Below are positions 9,036 to 18,087 of a stretch of 64,000 nucleotides of DNA, piece by piece (position 1 is the first letter of the stretch; every line of letters starts with the position of its first letter). The translations under genes and the position numbers were made by a program. Where the stretch lies: contig CP102145.1 of the NCBI GenBank assembly GCA_024583055.1, positions 496,001 to 560,000 of the forward strand, given 5' to 3'. The notes below the pieces were generated by a model. The model was not told where the DNA came from. It worked only from the letters and a program-made list of their open reading frames with translations, and ran no database searches. Source of the stretch: Streptococcus suis. GTDB lineage: Bacteria; Bacillota; Bacilli; Lactobacillales; Streptococcaceae.

Positions 9036-11701
9036 AGTTGACCTCCTAGTTTCTTTCTCACCACCATTGGCAAAATGCCTCCGTGGCGGTAATAACGAAT
9101 ATCAGCCTCCGCATCAAAGCGAGCCAGAGCCTGAAATTCCTTGGTTTCATTTTCCGAAATAGCCCGAACGGTTACCATCTGACCGACCGTCACATCCTCC
9201 GGCAAATCGATAGAGTAGGTTTCCAAACCAGTCAATCCCAGACTGTCTGCTGTCTGCCCCTCAAGGAATTGCAAGGGTAGGACACCCATCATGACTAGAT
9301 TAGAGCGGTGAATGCGTTCAAAGGATTCTGCCAATACAGCCTTGACACCCAAAAGATTGGCCCCCTTGGCTGCCCAGTCACGACTAGAACCCATCCCATA
9401 GTCCTTACCAGCAATTACCAGGCTACCAATTCCAGCCTCCTGATACTTCATAGCAACATCATAAATCGGCAGAATTTCGCCATCATACTTGGTAAAACCA
9501 CCAATTTTTCCATCTGCCAACTCATTTTTAATCCGGATATTGGCAAATGTTCCTCGCATCATGACTTGGTGGTTCCCACGGCGACTACCATAGGAGTTGA
9601 AGTCAAAATATGAAATCCCATTATCCTCTAGGTAGCGAGCAGCGGGACTGAGTCGCGCAATGTTCCCCGCTGGTGAAATGTGGTCGGTAGTGACAGAGTC
9701 TCCAAATTTGGCCAGGACTGCTAGATTGTCCAAAGGCTTGATAGATAAATCTGCCTGCATATTATCAAAATATGGCGGGTTTTGAATGTAGGTTGACTTG
9801 TCATTCCAGGCATAATTTTTATCCGACGTCGTTTCAATGGCATTCCAAGCTTGACTATCTGTAAAGACCTGTTGGTATTCTTCCTTATAAAGGTCACGGG
9901 TCACATACTGCTCGATATAGGCATCTACCTCCTCACGACTTGGCATGATGTCTGAGAGATAGACATGTTGACCATTCTGGTCTTGACCAAGTGGCTCTGT
10001 CGTCAAGTCAACATTCATGTTTCCTGCAATGGCATAGGCCACTACAAGAGGCGGACTTGCAAGGAAATTAGCTTTGACAAGCGGATTGATACGGCCCTCA
10101 AAGTTACGGTTTCCAGATAAGACTGCCGAAACCAGCAAATCTTCTTCCTTAATGGCTTCTGCAACTTCTACTGGCAAATCACCGGAATTCCCGATACAAG
10201 TGGTACAACCATAGCCGACCAAGTTAAATCCAAGCGCATCCAGATAGGCTTGGAGGCCTGAATTTTTCAAGTAACCTGTAACAACTTTTGAACCAGGTGC
10301 CAGAGAAGTCTTGACCGTTTTATTGACTGTCAGGCCTTTTTCAACCGCATTCTTAGCCAGTAATCCTGCCGCTAAAAGTACGTAGGGGTTAGATGTATTT
10401 GTACAAGAGGTAATAGCTGCAATGGCTACATGACCTGTCTGAATCGTCTCATCTCCGTCCGCATAATGCACCGTCGCTGTCTTATCTAGCTCTGCCTTGT
10501 CCAAACCAAAACCACGAACACCAACTTCACGAGTGATGCTGGCAGCAAATTCCTCCTTGGCATCGGTCAATTCAATCAAATCTTGCGGCCGTTTTGGTCC
10601 AGAAATAGACGGCACCACCGTTGACAAATCCAACTCCAAAACCTTGGTGTAGGTTGGGAAATTGACCTCATCGTAGAACAGATGATTGACCTTGGCATAA
10701 GCCTCCGTCAAAGCGATATGGTCCTCTGAACGGTTGGTCAGGCGCATGTAGTTCAAGGTCTCAGCATCGATCGGGAAGTAACCACAAGTCGCGCCATACT
10801 CAGGTGCCATGTTGGAAACCGTCGCCCGGTCAGCCAGTGCCAATGAAGACAGACCCGGTCCAAAAAATTCAACAAACTTGCCGACAACATTTTCCTGGCG
10901 GAGCAATTGTGTCACCCGTAGAGCCAAATCTGTCGCTGTCGCAACCTTGGGCAGACTGCCTGTCAAATGAACACCAATCACTTCTGGAATTGGGAAATAA
11001 GACGCCTCTCCCAACATAGCTGCCTCGGCCTCAATACCTCCGACACCCCAGCCCAGAACACCGATACCGTTGATCATGGTCGTATGGCTGTCCGTACCGA
11101 ACATAGAATCTGGATAAAGTAGGCCATCCTGCTCGATGACAACATCACTGAGGAACTCAATATTGACCTGGTGGATAATCCCTGTTGCAGGTGGCACAGC
11201 CCGATAATTCTCAAAAGAGTTTTCCGCCCATTTTAAGAATTCATAACGCTCATTATTACGCTCAAATTCTAGCTCAATATTTTTTTCCAGAGCCTGGTCC
11301 GTACCGAAGTAATCGACCTGCACAGAGTGGTCAACCACCAAATCAACTGGAATTTCAGGGTTAATCAAATCAGGACTGCCACCCGCCTTAACCACCGCAT
11401 CACGCATGGATGCAAGGTCAACCACAACTGGAACCCCTGTAAAATCCTGCAAAATAACACGACTAGGCTTAAAAGGAACCTCACCCTGTGGAGCTGCAGC
11501 CTGGTAGGTCACCAAATCTTTAATGTGACTTTTGGTCACATCTACACTATCTTCCTTACGAAGTAAGCTTTCTAACAGAATACGAATCGTATAAGGGAGT
11601 GCTTGAATATTCACACCATGTTCTTGGGCAACCTCTCCCAAATCATAGTAAGAGAATAATTGTTGTTTGTGTTCAAAATTCGATTTGTTCTTTTGAGTCA
11701 T
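9032..11701 (-). CDS. acnA: Aconitate hydratase (aconitase A)
   Basis: 889 residues from the chosen start, normal for AcnA. It isomerises citrate to isocitrate with a [4Fe-4S] cluster. The cluster cysteines are visible in [15 protein letters not shown] and [14 protein letters not shown], and the swivel domain contains [13 protein letters not shown]. The start [12 protein letters not shown] is supported by GAGGT eight bases upstream; the longer frame would add 28 residues encoded across the promoter. First gene of acnA-citZ-icd, transcribed away from nrdHEF. In oxygen-exposed streptococci the cluster may be labile, which matters for a fermenter with no complete cycle. Confidence 0.97.
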   Translation of the reverse strand: MTQKNKSNFEHKQQLFSYYDLGEVAQEHGVNIQALPYTIRILLESLLRKEDSVDVTKSHIKDLVTYQAAAPQGEVPFKPSRVILQDFTGVPVVVDLASMRDAVVKAGGSPDLINPEIPVDLVVDHSVQVDYFGTDQALEKNIELEFERNNERYEFLKWAENSFENYRAVPPATGIIHQVNIEFLSDVVIEQDGLLYPDSMFGTDSHTTMINGIGVLGWGVGGIEAEAAMLGEASYFPIPEVIGVHLTGSLPKVATATDLALRVTQLLRQENVVGKFVEFFGPGLSSLALADRATVSNMAPEYGATCGYFPIDAETLNYMRLTNRSEDHIALTEAYAKVNHLFYDEVNFPTYTKVLELDLSTVVPSISGPKRPQDLIELTDAKEEFAASITREVGVRGFGLDKAELDKTATVHYADGDETIQTGHVAIAAITSCTNTSNPYVLLAAGLLAKNAVEKGLTVNKTVKTSLAPGSKVVTGYLKNSGLQAYLDALGFNLVGYGCTTCIGNSGDLPVEVAEAIKEEDLLVSAVLSGNRNFEGRINPLVKANFLASPPLVVAYAIAGNMNVDLTTEPLGQDQNGQHVYLSDIMPSREEVDAYIEQYVTRDLYKEEYQQVFTDSQAWNAIETTSDKNYAWNDKSTYIQNPPYFDNMQADLSIKPLDNLAVLAKFGDSVTTDHISPAGNIARLSPAARYLEDNGISYFDFNSYGSRRGNHQVMMRGTFANIRIKNELADGKIGGFTKYDGEILPIYDVAMKYQEAGIGSLVIAGKDYGMGSSRDWAAKGANLLGVKAVLAESFERIHRSNLVMMGVLPLQFLEGQTADSLGLTGLETYSIDLPEDVTVGQMVTVRAISENETKEFQALARFDAEADIRYYRHGGILPMVVRKKLGGQL

Positions 11702-11731
11702 GTCTGCTACCTCTATGTATTCATTATGTAT

Positions 11732-11797
11732 ATTATACTGGAAGTTGCTTTTTTTATTCAAACACAACTTAACCATGAATGTCATATTTTATGACAT
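11732..11797 (-). promoter_or_regulatory. acnA promoter with an upstream palindrome
   Basis: On the minus strand TTGAAT (11756-11761) and TATAAT (11732-11737) are 18 bases apart. Just upstream lies a perfect inverted repeat ATGTCAT / ATGACAT with a five-base centre (11779-11797), extended by CCAT / ATGG. It is well placed for an activator or repressor, but I do not recognise the protein that would bind it. Confidence 0.6.
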
Positions 11798-11854
11798 ATG
11801 GTGATTTCGCATAGAAAACAGCTCTACTACGGCTTAAACAAAGCTTGTAGACCT

Positions 11855-11869
11855 CATTTTCAGAAAACA
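11855..11869. promoter_or_regulatory. CodY-like box between acnA and nrdH
   Basis: CATTTTCAGAAAACA matches the CodY consensus AATTTTCWGAAAATT at 12 of 15 positions. CodY represses amino-acid supply genes in Gram-positives when branched-chain amino acids are plentiful, so control of acnA-citZ-icd is plausible. The site overlaps the first NrdR-like box, so it could also affect nrdHEF. The match is seen; binding is inference. Confidence 0.45.
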
Positions 11870-11914
11870 CTACATGTAGTATTTTCTTGTTCGTTATTCG
11901 TCTATATTTTGTGA
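11867..11914 (+). promoter_or_regulatory. Tandem NrdR-like boxes upstream of nrdHEF
   Basis: Box 1 (11867-11882, ACACTACATGTAGTAT) matches 14 of 16 positions of the NrdR consensus ACACWATATNTNGTGT, and box 2 (11899-11914) matches 12 of 16. Their starts are 32 bases apart, three helical turns, which is the classical arrangement of paired NrdR boxes. They lie directly upstream of the nrdH -35 element. Confidence 0.75.
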
Positions 11915-11932
11915 TTTATTTAAGCTAACCCC

Positions 11933-11961
11933 TTGACTTTAACCCCAAAATCTTGTATTCT
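11933..11961 (+). promoter_or_regulatory. nrdHEF promoter
   Basis: TTGACT (11933-11938) and TATTCT (11956-11961) with a 17-base spacer lie about 60 bases before the nrdH ATG and just downstream of the second NrdR-like box. Confidence 0.75.
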
Positions 11962-12018
11962 AGATTGGTAAATTTGAAGGGAATTATGCAATTTCCTTGT
12001 AAACAAAGGAGAAATCGA

Positions 12019-12237
12019 ATGGTTACTATCTATTCAAAAAATGATTGTGTACAGTGCAAGATGTCTAAGAAATTCCTAGACCAACACGGTGTGGAATACA
12101 AGGAAATTAACCTGGATGAGCAGCCAGAATTTATTGACCACGTCAAAGGACTTGGTTTCTCATCAGCGCCAGTGATTGAAACCGAAAACGACGTTTTCTC
12201 TGGTTTCCAACCTGCAAAATTAAAAGCCTTAGTATAA
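12019..12237 (+). CDS. nrdH: Glutaredoxin-like NrdH redoxin
   Basis: 72 residues from the ATG that begins MVTIYSKNDC, with AAGGAG eight to ten bases upstream. The longer frame adds an unlikely N-terminus encoded over the promoter. The redox motif Cys-Val-Gln-Cys lies at residues 10-13, and the C-terminal SGFQPAKL segment matches NrdH. It reduces the NrdEF ribonucleotide reductase using thioredoxin reductase. It leads nrdH-nrdE-nrdF. No nrdI is seen nearby, although class Ib NrdF normally needs that flavodoxin to assemble its manganese-tyrosyl cofactor, so nrdI must be elsewhere. Confidence 0.95.
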   Translation: MVTIYSKNDCVQCKMSKKFLDQHGVEYKEINLDEQPEFIDHVKGLGFSSAPVIETENDVFSGFQPAKLKALV

Positions 12238-12266
12238 GAACCCTATTATAGAAAGAGATTGCGACT

Positions 12267-14426
12267 ATGAGTTTGAAAGATTTGGGCGATGTGTCCTACT
12301 TCCGTTTAAATAACGAAATCAACCGTCCTGTCAATGGACAAATCCCCCTCCACAAGGATCAGGAGGCCCTTAAAGCCTTTTTCAAGGAAAATGTTATCCC
12401 TAACAGCAAGCAATTCGATAGCATTTTGGATAAAATCAACTATCTTGTCGAGGAAAATTATTTAGAAAAAGAATTTTTGGAGCAGTACAGCCCAGAATTT
12501 CTCATTAAAATTGACCAATTTTTGAAAGACCAGAACTTCCAATTTAAGTCTTTCATGGCAGCCTACAAGTTTTATAACCAGTACGCCCTCAAGACAAACG
12601 ACGGTGCTTACTATCTGGAAAGCATGGAGGACCGCGTCCTCTTCAACGCCCTCTATTTTGCGGAAGGTGACGAAGAATTGGCCTTGGATTTGGCAAACGA
12701 GATGATCCACCTGCGTTACCAGCCTGCAACTCCTTCCTTCCTCAATGCTGGTCGTGCTCGCCGTGGTGAATTGGTATCCTGTTTCTTGCTTCAAGTAACA
12801 GACGACATGAACTCTATCGGTCGTTCTATCAACTCTGCTCTGCAATTATCCCGTATCGGCGGCGGTGTCGGTATCTCCCTCAGCAACCTGCGTGAGGCTG
12901 GCGCTCCTATCAAGGGATATGAAGGAGCTGCATCTGGTGTCGTTCCAGTTATGAAACTTTTTGAAGATAGTTTCTCTTATTCCAACCAGCTTGGTCAGCG
13001 TCAAGGTGCCGGTGTGGTTTACTTGGATGTTTTCCACCCAGATATTATCGCTTTCCTTTCGACTAAGAAGGAAAATGCGGATGAGAAAGTTCGTGTAAAA
13101 ACCCTTTCTCTCGGTATCACTGTTCCTGATAAGTTCTACGAATTGGCTCGTAAAAATGAGGACATGTACCTCTTCAGCCCTTACTCTGTTGAGCTAGAAT
13201 ACGGCGTGCCATTCAGCTATTTGGACATTACAGCTAAATATGACGAGTTGGTGGCCAACCCTCGCATTCGTAAGACAAAAATCAAGGCCCGCGATTTGGA
13301 GACAGAAATTTCAAAACTCCAACAAGAATCAGGCTATCCGTATGTCATCAACATTGACACGGCCAACCGCAGCAATCCAGTTGACGGTAAAATCATCATG
13401 TCCAACCTTTGCTCAGAAATCCTGCAAATCCAGACACCAAGCGTCATCAACGATTCGCAAGAATATTTGACAATGGGTACTGACGTTTCATGTAACTTGG
13501 GTTCAACCAACATTGTTAACCTCATGAAATCACCTGACTTTGGTCGTTCTGTTCGTGCTATGACACGCGCCTTGACCTATGTTACTGACCATTCGCACAT
13601 TTCTGCTGTGCCTTCGATTGAGGCAGGTAATGAGCGTGCACATTCGATTGGTTTGGGTGCCATGGGACTTCATTCTTACTTGGCGCAAAACTTGGTGGAC
13701 TACGGTTCAAAAACAGCCGTTGAATTTACCAATATCTACTTCATGCTCCTCAACTACTGGACTTTGGTAGAATCAAACAACATTGCACGCGAACGCAAGG
13801 CGACTTTTGATAACTTTGAAAACTCAAAATACGCAGACGGCACTTATTTCGATAAGTATGTGACAGGCGACTACCAACCACAATCTGACCGTGTTAAAGA
13901 ATTGTTCCAAGGTATTTTCATTCCAAGCGGACAAGATTGGGCTGACCTGCGTGATAAGGTGATGGCAGACGGTCTCTACCACCAAAACCGCTTGGCAGTT
14001 GCACCAAACGGCTCTATTTCCTATATCAATGATGTCTCTGCTTCCATCCACCCAATTACTCAACGGATTGAAGAACGTCAAGAGAAGAAAATCGGTAAAA
14101 TCTATTATCCAGCAGCAGGCTTGGCAACGGAAACTATTCCGTTCTACAAATCAGCCTACGACATGGATATGCGCAAGGTGATTGATGTCTACGCTGCTGC
14201 TACTGAGCACGTCGACCAAGGTTTGTCACTGACCCTCTTCCTCCGCAGCGAATTGCCAAAAGAGCTTTACGAGTGGAAAAATGAGAACAAGCAGACAACC
14301 CGTGACCTCTCTATCCTGCGCAACTACGCCTTCAACAAAGGCATCAAGTCTATCTACTACATCCGCACCTTCACCGACGACGGAGAAGAAATCGGATCAA
14401 ACCAATGTGAAAGTTGTGTAATTTAA
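12267..14426 (+). CDS. nrdE: Class Ib ribonucleoside-diphosphate reductase, alpha subunit
   Basis: 719 residues, the expected NrdE length. The catalytic subunit reduces ribonucleoside diphosphates to deoxy forms in complex with NrdF. Visible features are the active-site cysteine in GELVSCFLLQVTDDMNS, the substrate loop GGGVGISLSNLREAGAP, the thiyl-radical region SNLCSEILQIQTPS, and the redox-active C-terminal pair in NQCESCVI that NrdH reduces. No ATP-cone regulatory domain is present at the N-terminus, as is typical for class Ib. It follows nrdH closely and is separated from nrdF by an unusually structured 175-base gap. Confidence 0.97.
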   Translation: MSLKDLGDVSYFRLNNEINRPVNGQIPLHKDQEALKAFFKENVIPNSKQFDSILDKINYLVEENYLEKEFLEQYSPEFLIKIDQFLKDQNFQFKSFMAAYKFYNQYALKTNDGAYYLESMEDRVLFNALYFAEGDEELALDLANEMIHLRYQPATPSFLNAGRARRGELVSCFLLQVTDDMNSIGRSINSALQLSRIGGGVGISLSNLREAGAPIKGYEGAASGVVPVMKLFEDSFSYSNQLGQRQGAGVVYLDVFHPDIIAFLSTKKENADEKVRVKTLSLGITVPDKFYELARKNEDMYLFSPYSVELEYGVPFSYLDITAKYDELVANPRIRKTKIKARDLETEISKLQQESGYPYVINIDTANRSNPVDGKIIMSNLCSEILQIQTPSVINDSQEYLTMGTDVSCNLGSTNIVNLMKSPDFGRSVRAMTRALTYVTDHSHISAVPSIEAGNERAHSIGLGAMGLHSYLAQNLVDYGSKTAVEFTNIYFMLLNYWTLVESNNIARERKATFDNFENSKYADGTYFDKYVTGDYQPQSDRVKELFQGIFIPSGQDWADLRDKVMADGLYHQNRLAVAPNGSISYINDVSASIHPITQRIEERQEKKIGKIYYPAAGLATETIPFYKSAYDMDMRKVIDVYAAATEHVDQGLSLTLFLRSELPKELYEWKNENKQTTRDLSILRNYAFNKGIKSIYYIRTFTDDGEEIGSNQCESCVI

Positions 14427-14427
14427 C

Positions 14428-14498
14428 GTGGCAAGTGTTGTTGAAACTAACGTTTCTAACAACACTACGGAAAGTTCTATGGAACATTTCCTAGCCAC
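14428..14498 (+). ncRNA. Structured RNA element in the nrdE-nrdF gap (three-way-junction-like)
   Basis: The closing stem GTGGC / GCCAC (14428-14432 with 14494-14498) encloses two hairpins. The first is AGTGTTGTT-GAAAC with GTTTC-T-AACAACACT, 14 pairs with one bulge (14434-14466). The second is GGAAA-GTTC with GAAC-A-TTTCC (14469-14491). Nested complementarity of this kind is unlikely by chance. It could be an mRNA-processing or stability element setting the NrdE:NrdF ratio, or a sensor. It matches no riboswitch class I know. Confidence 0.5.
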
Positions 14499-14526
14499 CT
14501 TACTAACTTCCACAAAATAGTTAACT

Positions 14527-14566
14527 AACGTCCTTTGGGCGTTTTTTAACAGAAATATGATACAAT
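14527..14566 (+). promoter_or_regulatory. Internal terminator and extended -10 promoter before nrdF
   Basis: AACG-T-CC pairs with GGCGTT around TTTG and is followed by six T (14527-14547), a compact terminator with one bulge. It is followed immediately by TGATACAAT (14558-14566), an extended -10 element about 35 bases before the nrdF ATG; no good -35 is seen. Together they suggest nrdF is partly uncoupled from nrdHE. Confidence 0.55.
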
Positions 14567-14601
14567 AGTTTCAACACTTTATGATAAGGAAAGAGATGAA
14601 C

Positions 14602-15564
14602 ATGTCACAAACCTACTACAAAGCCATAAACTGGAATGCCATTGAAGATGTCATTGACAAATCGACCTGGGAAAAATTGACCGAGCAATTTTGGCTCGAC
14701 ACGCGTATCCCTTTGTCCAATGACTTGGATGACTGGCGTAAATTGACTGCCGAAGAGAAAGACCTGGTTGGCAAGGTCTTTGGTGGTCTGACACTCTTGG
14801 ATACCCTTCAATCTGAAACAGGTGTTCAAGCCCTCCGCCAAGATGTGCGGACACCACACGAAGAGGCTGTTTACAACAACATCCAATTCATGGAGTCTGT
14901 TCACGCCAAGTCCTACTCTTCTATCTTCTCCACTCTTAACACCAAGTCAGAGATTGAAGAAATTTTTGAATGGACCAACAGCAATGAATACCTGCAACGC
15001 AAGGCTAAAATCATCAACGAAATTTATGAAAATGGCACAGCGCTCGAGAAGAAAGTAGCCAGCGTATTTTTAGAGACTTTCCTTTTCTATTCTGGTTTCT
15101 TCACTCCGCTCTACTATCTTGGAAATAACAAGCTGGCCAACGTTGCAGAAATCATCAAACTGATTATCCGTGACGAATCTGTCCACGGTACCTATATCGG
15201 CTACAAATTCCAGCTCGGTTTCAATGAATTGACCGAAGAGGAGCAAGACAAGCTCCGCGACTGGATGTACGACCTACTCTATCAGCTTTATGAAAATGAA
15301 GAAGGCTACACTCGTTCGCTCTATGATAGCGTTGGCTGGACTGAGGAAGTTTTGACCTTCCTACGCTACAATGCCAACAAAGCCCTCATGAACATGGGAC
15401 AGGACCCACTCTTCCCAGATTCAGCGGATGATGTCAATCCAATCATCATGAACGGTATTTCGACCGGTACATCCAACCACGACTTCTTCTCTCAAGTTGG
15501 TAACGGCTACCTGCTTGGTGAAGTAGAGGCCATGCAGGATGATGATTACCTTTATGGTTTGTAA
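14602..15564 (+). CDS. nrdF: Class Ib ribonucleotide reductase, beta subunit
   Basis: 320 residues from the ATG beginning MSQTYYKAINW, preferred because it matches the family N-terminus and keeps AAGGA at usable spacing; two in-frame ATGs lie just upstream. NrdF is a ferritin-like di-metal protein that holds the tyrosyl radical needed by NrdE. Metal-ligand segments are visible around MESVHAKSYSSIF and IRDESVHGTYIGYKFQ. In streptococci the active cofactor is dimanganese, assembled with NrdI. It ends in the terminator shared with the convergent membrane-protein run. Confidence 0.96.
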   Translation: MSQTYYKAINWNAIEDVIDKSTWEKLTEQFWLDTRIPLSNDLDDWRKLTAEEKDLVGKVFGGLTLLDTLQSETGVQALRQDVRTPHEEAVYNNIQFMESVHAKSYSSIFSTLNTKSEIEEIFEWTNSNEYLQRKAKIINEIYENGTALEKKVASVFLETFLFYSGFFTPLYYLGNNKLANVAEIIKLIIRDESVHGTYIGYKFQLGFNELTEEEQDKLRDWMYDLLYQLYENEEGYTRSLYDSVGWTEEVLTFLRYNANKALMNMGQDPLFPDSADDVNPIIMNGISTGTSNHDFFSQVGNGYLLGEVEAMQDDDYLYGL

Positions 15565-15574
15565 AATAGATAAA

Positions 15575-15603
15575 TAAAAAAGCAGTCGACCACTGCTTTT
15601 TTT
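15575..15603. terminator. Bidirectional terminator between nrdF and the membrane-protein operon
   Basis: GCAGT / ACTGC arms with a five-base loop are flanked by A6 on one side and T7 on the other, so the hairpin ends transcription arriving from either strand. Confidence 0.85.
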
Positions 15604-16281
15604 CTATACCCCAACCAATATCATGCCGTAGGCAATCAGGTTGTTGACAAAATGGAGCGCCATTGAATAGCGGATATCTCGTTTGAGCAAGAAAATCCAT
15701 CCCAGATTGACTCCCATTGTAAAGTAAATCAAGAACTGCGGAATGGTTGCTGGTCCGTGTGGTAGGCTGAACAAAAGCCCTGACACAACCAAGTAAATCC
15801 CCACTGTTTTCATGCTCTGCATTTTCGGGAAGAAATAGGTGGCCAGAAAACCACGGAAAATCAATTCTTCCAGGATAGGGGCAAATACCACTACGGAGAA
15901 AAAGGCAAGAATGGGGTAAGCAGAAACAAACTGCACCACTATCATCTGGTTTTGGCTTTCCTCTACAGGAATGAGAAACTGAATGACAAAATAGACCAGG
16001 TAGACCAGAATCGGCCAGTGTAGCTTGTGGAACCAGCTGCTTTCGACGGTGTAGGCAATGGTCTTGCGTGGATAGACGACCTTCCAGAGGACCACAGCGA
16101 GGATTGTGGTCAGCACGATGCCGATAATGCCGCTAATCCAGACTGCTTGTTCCACAATTGGAGCTGGTAGCTCTGCTGCTAGTTGGTCCTTGAAGATGCC
16201 CAGCGAGATAAAGCTGCTGGTGACCTGGCTTGCTAGGAAATAAAGCACTATCAAGCCTAAGTGTTTGATAAATTTTAACAT
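15604..16281 (-). CDS. CPBP family intramembrane protease
   Basis: 225 residues with about seven hydrophobic segments. The CPBP (Abi/CAAX protease) motif 1, EELIFRGFLATYFF, lies near residue 135, and a downstream LFSLPHGP carries the expected histidine. CPBP members are glutamate-type intramembrane proteases, and in lactic acid bacteria several act in bacteriocin self-immunity; which job applies here is unknown. It is the last gene of the eleven-gene membrane run and ends in a bidirectional terminator. The start follows a weak GGGG Shine-Dalgarno. A second CPBP gene lies two genes upstream, so the operon carries two non-identical paralogues. Confidence 0.85.
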   Translation of the reverse strand: MLKFIKHLGLIVLYFLASQVTSSFISLGIFKDQLAAELPAPIVEQAVWISGIIGIVLTTILAVVLWKVVYPRKTIAYTVESSWFHKLHWPILVYLVYFVIQFLIPVEESQNQMIVVQFVSAYPILAFFSVVVFAPILEELIFRGFLATYFFPKMQSMKTVGIYLVVSGLLFSLPHGPATIPQFLIYFTMGVNLGWIFLLKRDIRYSMALHFVNNLIAYGMILVGV

Positions 16282-16290
16282 AGATAACCC

Positions 16291-16608
16291 CTAATCTACT
16301 TTTCTAAATTCAGCAATAGCATCCAGTCTGACCAAGCGAGTCGTGGTCTTACCGGCCTTGCCTGTCTGACTGAGCTTGACCCAATCCTCATCGCAGGCCC
16401 CAATCGTAAAATCCTGTCCAATCCCATCTTCAAAGACTACATGTACTGTAGCACCAACCAATTCTTCCACCATTTTTGACATGACATTTCCTCCATTTAT
16501 CTGTTTTTTGAGTTTCTTGATCTGCTTGGCCATTTTCTTGACTTTTCCATCGTAGGAAAAATAGGATACAAACAGGAAACCAACCGCTGCAAGGGCTATA
16601 TACTCCAT
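16291..16608 (-). CDS. Small hypothetical protein: membrane helix plus soluble domain, with an internal start
   Basis: 105 residues. Residues 1-18 form one membrane helix, residues 20-40 are lysine-rich (KKMAKQIKKLKK), and residues 43-105 form a small soluble, probably beta-rich domain. GGAGG lies well placed before the first ATG. A second good GGAGG, seven bases before an in-frame ATG at codon 43 (position 16482), would yield the soluble domain alone (63 residues). Either one fused gene or two nested products are possible. I recognise no named family with confidence. It lies between the two CPBP genes, which suggests a role as their partner. Confidence 0.65.
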   Translation of the reverse strand: MEYIALAAVGFLFVSYFSYDGKVKKMAKQIKKLKKQINGGNVMSKMVEELVGATVHVVFEDGIGQDFTIGACDEDWVKLSQTGKAGKTTTRLVRLDAIAEFRKVD

Positions 16609-16623
16609 ACTTTCACCTCCGAC

Positions 16624-17307
16624 TTATCCTAATGAACCATTCATGAGCATTTGCATCAAAAGCATGAGCAAAAATCCGATGATATTGTTGATGAAATGCA
16701 CCAGCATGCTGTACTCCAAGCGTTTGCCTAGGCGGTAAATGAGACCTAGCACCAGCCCCATGCCCCCATACATAATCCAAGAACCAAGCCCTGTCGGAGC
16801 GTGCATGAGACCAAAGAGTAGGCTGGATAAGATGAGACCGAAGATAGATTCCTTGCCAAAGATTTTGCCCATGATAAAGCCTCGGAAGACGATTTCCTCG
16901 ACAATAGGAGCAAAAATAGATGTCAATAAAAACAAGATAATCGGAGGAAATCCCATATCTTCAATGGCTTGCTGATTGACTGTGTTGAGCCCTTCACCCG
17001 ACAATTGCATGACAATGCCTGCTATGATTTTAACAGCAAAAACTGCGATAAATCCAAGACCTACATAGGCCAACATCTTGAGAAAACCGTCCTGCCAAAA
17101 TTTTGAGAGTAACTTCGCTTTACCTGCTAAGAAGATTTCCAAACCTGTCACTACCAGCAAGGCAGCGCTTGCCCAAACTAGATTGAGCCCTTGGTAATTG
17201 TCCAACCGAACTAAAACAAAGGTCGCTCCTATATTTAATGCAAAAGCCAAGAGAAACCATAAAATATAGGGCCAATTTTTCACCATATTCCATTCTTTAA
17301 TTTTCAT
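16624..17307 (-). CDS. CPBP family intramembrane protease (second copy)
   Basis: 227 residues, about seven membrane segments, with the CPBP motif EEIVFRGFIMGKIFG near residue 140 and the following LLFGLMHAPTG containing the motif 2 histidine. AAGGAG lies eight bases before the ATG. It is homologous in layout, but not close in sequence, to the CPBP gene at the operon's end. CPBP proteins next to XRE regulators and small membrane peptides are reminiscent of bacteriocin immunity clusters, though no bacteriocin precursor with a double-glycine leader was found here. Confidence 0.85.
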   Translation of the reverse strand: MKIKEWNMVKNWPYILWFLLAFALNIGATFVLVRLDNYQGLNLVWASAALLVVTGLEIFLAGKAKLLSKFWQDGFLKMLAYVGLGFIAVFAVKIIAGIVMQLSGEGLNTVNQQAIEDMGFPPIILFLLTSIFAPIVEEIVFRGFIMGKIFGKESIFGLILSSLLFGLMHAPTGLGSWIMYGGMGLVLGLIYRLGKRLEYSMLVHFINNIIGFLLMLLMQMLMNGSLG

Positions 17308-17328
17308 CGCAATCTCCTTTTTTCTATA

Positions 17329-18087
17329 TTATTTATAATAATTTTTTGCCATTTTTAACTGCATGACCATAATATAGATATGAATACCTCCTGCAATCAA
17401 TAGGCCTGTCAATTCTACTTCTCCTTGAATAGCTGAAAGAGCAAAACAAAATAGATAAATCCCCGGTAAAATCATACTGCTCAAGTTCATCACGATTTCA
17501 AAAGACATTTTGTAGTTTGCCTGCAATTCTGCCTCATCCAACCCTAAAACGTTAGCCTTTACTTCTTTCAAGGTTGGCACAAGAGGCGCCTTAATACCTT
17601 TTATCTTATTGTGCCGTTTCATCAGCAACATTTGCATAACAGTGGTGTAAACCAAGACAACAAATGGCCAAATTGAAAAGAATATAAATAACCCATTAGA
17701 AGAAATATCCAATTTCAAATTGAGCATCAAACTGACCATTCCCAAAACTGACATAAGACCTGTAAATGTCACTGCGTACAAGTAGTCTAAACTCAGTACT
17801 CGATATAGTTCATCAATGCGCTCATCGTCATCAGCTAAATCCTTATATATTTTATAGTTCTTTTCTGCTTTTATAAAATAATAAAGCTGTACCAATAAGG
17901 AAACAAGTGTCATGAACAAGAGTACTCCGCTAGCTATATCAAGGATAGTTTGGAAGGGTAGTTGCAAAGGATGATCTAATAAGCCAAAAAATCCAATTAA
18001 AAAACCTATAGGCGCACCAATTAAAACACCAATACCCAGTTGTTTACCTAATCTGAGAAGACTATTTTTTGATTTTTCTTTCTTCAT
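17329..18087 (-). CDS. DUF3169-like integral membrane protein
   Basis: 252 residues with about six hydrophobic segments, a basic N-terminus (MKKEKSKNSLLR) and a cytoplasmic loop after the second helix. It resembles the DUF3169 family found in streptococci and staphylococci beside small YozG-like XRE regulators; the function is unknown. Its ATG overlaps the stop of the XRE gene by four bases (ATGA), so the two are translationally coupled. Such pairs are often a repressor and its membrane-linked partner. The family name is from memory and moderately sure. Confidence 0.7.
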   Translation of the reverse strand: MKKEKSKNSLLRLGKQLGIGVLIGAPIGFLIGFFGLLDHPLQLPFQTILDIASGVLLFMTLVSLLVQLYYFIKAEKNYKIYKDLADDDERIDELYRVLSLDYLYAVTFTGLMSVLGMVSLMLNLKLDISSNGLFIFFSIWPFVVLVYTTVMQMLLMKRHNKIKGIKAPLVPTLKEVKANVLGLDEAELQANYKMSFEIVMNLSSMILPGIYLFCFALSAIQGEVELTGLLIAGGIHIYIMVMQLKMAKNYYK

